In this document: positions 62,504 to 64,000 of the stretch, in pieces
Numbering within the stretch: position 1 is the stretch's first letter
Layout of the letters: each line of letters starts with the position of its first letter
Assembly (NCBI GenBank): GCA_028289375.1
Contig: JANQQK010000008.1
Coordinates: 1 to 64,000 of the forward strand
Origin: Phycisphaerae bacterium
GTDB lineage: Bacteria > Planctomycetota > Phycisphaerae > UBA1845
Length of the DNA: 64,000 bases
Direction of reading: 5' to 3'
Notes under the pieces: model-generated
The model's database searches: none
The model's input: the letters and a program-made list of their open reading frames with translations, nothing else
Told to the model about the DNA's origin: nothing
Program-made: the position numbers and the translations under genes

Positions 62504-62991
62504 GCATCTCCTCTTGGAAAATGACCACTAAAGACCCGCCACATATCTTGGCGTAATCCAATCTTCCAACAGGACACGGAAATTCCAAATTCCGACGATT
62601 TCTTGGATGGACGTTCCGGAAGAGCTGTCGCCACATCATGTACCGCTCACGACACTCCGAATACCGGCCCCGTCGAACCGCCACGATCACATCAGCAGTA
62701 GTCCAGAGAAGATCGACGCCAACATCGACTACAACCGCGACAGCACCTACAGCCACGACCTCGCCTGCACACTCCCCACTGCCTCCAATGCGCATGCGAC
62801 ATTTGACGAATAGAGCAACCTAGTAGCGCCTTATCATGGTGCCACAAGCGCCAACGCGTCCACGCCTCAACACAAATCCAATCCACAATAACCTACATCT
62901 CTTACTGCATCCCCATAACTGGGCCACGAATACATAATACATTATCACAACGCAAACCACTCAAGCCATTCACACAATACCACAAACACGA
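62504..62991. other. Non-coding interval, lower-GC toward its right end
   Basis: No ORF here has a ribosome binding site or recognisable motif. The first part must include the promoter of the small secreted gene. From about 62830 to 62990 the base composition becomes clearly AT-richer than the rest of the window (for example ACGAATACATAATACATTAT), which may mark a boundary of acquired DNA. Confidence 0.5.
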
Positions 62992-63996
62992 CTACCATAT
63001 CGAAAAGAAACGACCTGCCCTGCCTGACGTAGAGCTCGCACCAAATCGTCGATCAAAGCCAAATGACAGCGCAGAAGCTATCTCATCCGGATTCTCAACG
63101 CCAGCCGCCAGCAATTGGCTCCGGAGCAAAGGCATCTGCGATTCCTCGATACCTCCTTCGTTCAACAGTCTTCCCAACCATTCTCCGAACTGCCGTTCAT
63201 CCGGCAACGCCCGATAAAGCGCGAGTAGCCCGCTACTTAATAAGAATAGCAAGATCCTATTTCGCCAACAAAGGATGTCATAGTCATCGCAACCGATTCC
63301 CACCTCAGCAGTCGTGGCGATACGAAAATCTCTCTCTCCAGTTTGCCTATAACCCCTCTGATCCTGAATCCTCTTCACTAGTTTCTCATCTAAGCATATC
63401 CAGCCACGAATCGCCTCTGTAGTCCAATCAACGTCGAGTCGATGACTTCTCTCGTCCTTAATCACACGCACACTCTGAATCTCTCGCCTTTCGAGGCCAC
63501 GCCAGCTTCGACCAACGAGCCGAGGCATCGGCAAGGGTGGATCCACCACGACTCCCAATGACTGAACCAACCTACCCGCTGGCATATCGATCCCAAGCGC
63601 ACCCGAGATATTCTCGATGCTGTCAATCACTCTTCCGTCTACGGTCCAAACGTGTGCTCTATCCTGCAACTGCATTACAGACTCGCACCTGCTGTTGACA
63701 CCATCCTCGATTACGCACAATCCAAGACTACTGACCGCCCGTTTGAACTCTGTGTGATGCGACAGCTTGCCTTTTTCGAGTCCAGAATGTATGAGAAACT
63801 CACCCTCCCATGCTGCCTCAGAAAGACCGACGCCGTTCGCGCGCATTCTGTTCATTTCGTTTTCTGCGTGACCGAGTATACCGACGTAGATCGTGTGCAT
63901 GCCCCTTGCCAACTCCGGAGACTGCTCTACATCCGACCGAGCGACATTTGTTCGCGGCGTGTCGCTACCCATAAAATTCGCAAGAACCCACGGCAC
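62992..63996 (-). CDS. Unrecognised protein with one membrane helix, reaching the window edge
   Basis: At least 334 residues; the GTG at 63996 may or may not be the start because the frame is open to the window end. The N-terminal half has no motif I know (AWEGEFLIHSGLEKGKLSHH). A membrane helix lies near 250-268 (RILLFLLSSGLLALYRALP). The C-terminal 60 residues are a small helical region (GEWLGRLLNEGGIEESQMPL). Codon use and GC content are lower than in neighbouring genes, a hint of transfer. No partner gene is in view. Confidence 0.55.
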   Translation of the reverse strand: MPWVLANFMGSDTPRTNVARSDVEQSPELARGMHTIYVGILGHAENEMNRMRANGVGLSEAAWEGEFLIHSGLEKGKLSHHTEFKRAVSSLGLCVIEDGVNSRCESVMQLQDRAHVWTVDGRVIDSIENISGALGIDMPAGRLVQSLGVVVDPPLPMPRLVGRSWRGLERREIQSVRVIKDERSHRLDVDWTTEAIRGWICLDEKLVKRIQDQRGYRQTGERDFRIATTAEVGIGCDDYDILCWRNRILLFLLSSGLLALYRALPDERQFGEWLGRLLNEGGIEESQMPLLRSQLLAAGVENPDEIASALSFGFDRRFGASSTSGRAGRFFSIW

Positions 63997-64000
63997 GCCC

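Noticed and set aside
61156-62556. 466-residue plus-strand ORF
   Set aside because: Antisense to two minus-strand genes with signal peptides and terminators; low-complexity sequence.

Overview
The window is high-GC DNA from a member of the Planctomycetes, probably a Phycisphaerae-like lineage. Supporting signs are the IPTL-CTERM sorting tail, the many 'DCNxNGxPDECD'-type acidic repeats in large secreted proteins, an ECF sigma factor paired with a TPR-tailed Ser/Thr kinase, BlaI/BlaR1 without a beta-lactamase, an ASPIC/UnbV (CRTAC1) protein, tandem DUF547 genes, and a membrane protein ending in the 'GYDLRG...CPECG' ribbon. No rRNA gene or other species marker is present, so the assignment is by gene content only.

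Layout. 1-2917 is the right end of an integrative element: two IS remnants, a decayed RepA-like ATPase gene (5' truncated, in-frame amber), a small XRE-type regulator and a tyrosine recombinase that reads through a tRNA-Gly(TCC) gene, the likely attachment site. 3141-7420 holds a membrane-anchored MsrB-MsrA fusion and a BlaI-BlaR1 operon with two visible operators that continues into VOC, DUF1579 and SRPBCC genes. 7520-18124 is a lipid-modification locus: chalcone-isomerase-like protein, small membrane protein, fatty acid desaturase, flavin amine-oxidase-like protein, DUF1365, cyclopropane-fatty-acid-synthase-type methyltransferase, DUF2878, DUF1295 and a second Cfa-like methyltransferase, followed by a secreted fasciclin protein and an ECF sigma/RskA-type anti-sigma pair. 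The gene set closely matches the mycobacterial SigK/RskA locus and its fasciclin targets. I found a shared motif, GAATCC-N15-GCGAA, in front of the desaturase operon, the fasciclin gene and the sigma gene, so all three are probably controlled by this sigma factor.

18121-33054 carries a 993-residue IPTL-CTERM protein with a C39-like insert, a kinase-TPR/ECF sigma pair, a small secreted protein with its own terminator, and a 2603-residue secreted mosaic protein. A tRNA-Arg(TCT) follows. 33776-39357 is mostly housekeeping: DUF427, a Clp N-domain-only protein, an M19 dipeptidase, MOSC, a CPBP protease and an M32 carboxypeptidase.

39585-46381 is a compact run of co-directional genes: an asparagine-synthase-like protein with no N-terminal Cys, a radical SAM protein resembling the archaeosine enzyme RaSEA/TIGR01210, a halogenase-like flavoprotein, a TPR protein, a CRTAC1 protein and a lipoprotein. 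It is the best candidate here for an uncharacterised biosynthetic system. 46524-57311 contains a coiled-coil protein, a POT-type transporter, a pyridine-nucleotide-disulfide-reductase/NapH-like fusion, two DUF547 proteins, a DUF2723-like membrane protein and an LVIVD secreted protein. 57524-64000 has a zinc-ribbon protein, an SPFH protein, a Cys-repeat secreted protein and a DksA/TraR protein whose 3' end opens a 192-bp tandem repeat. It also has four dispersed palindromes and ends in a lower-GC stretch with an unrecognised membrane protein cut by the window edge.
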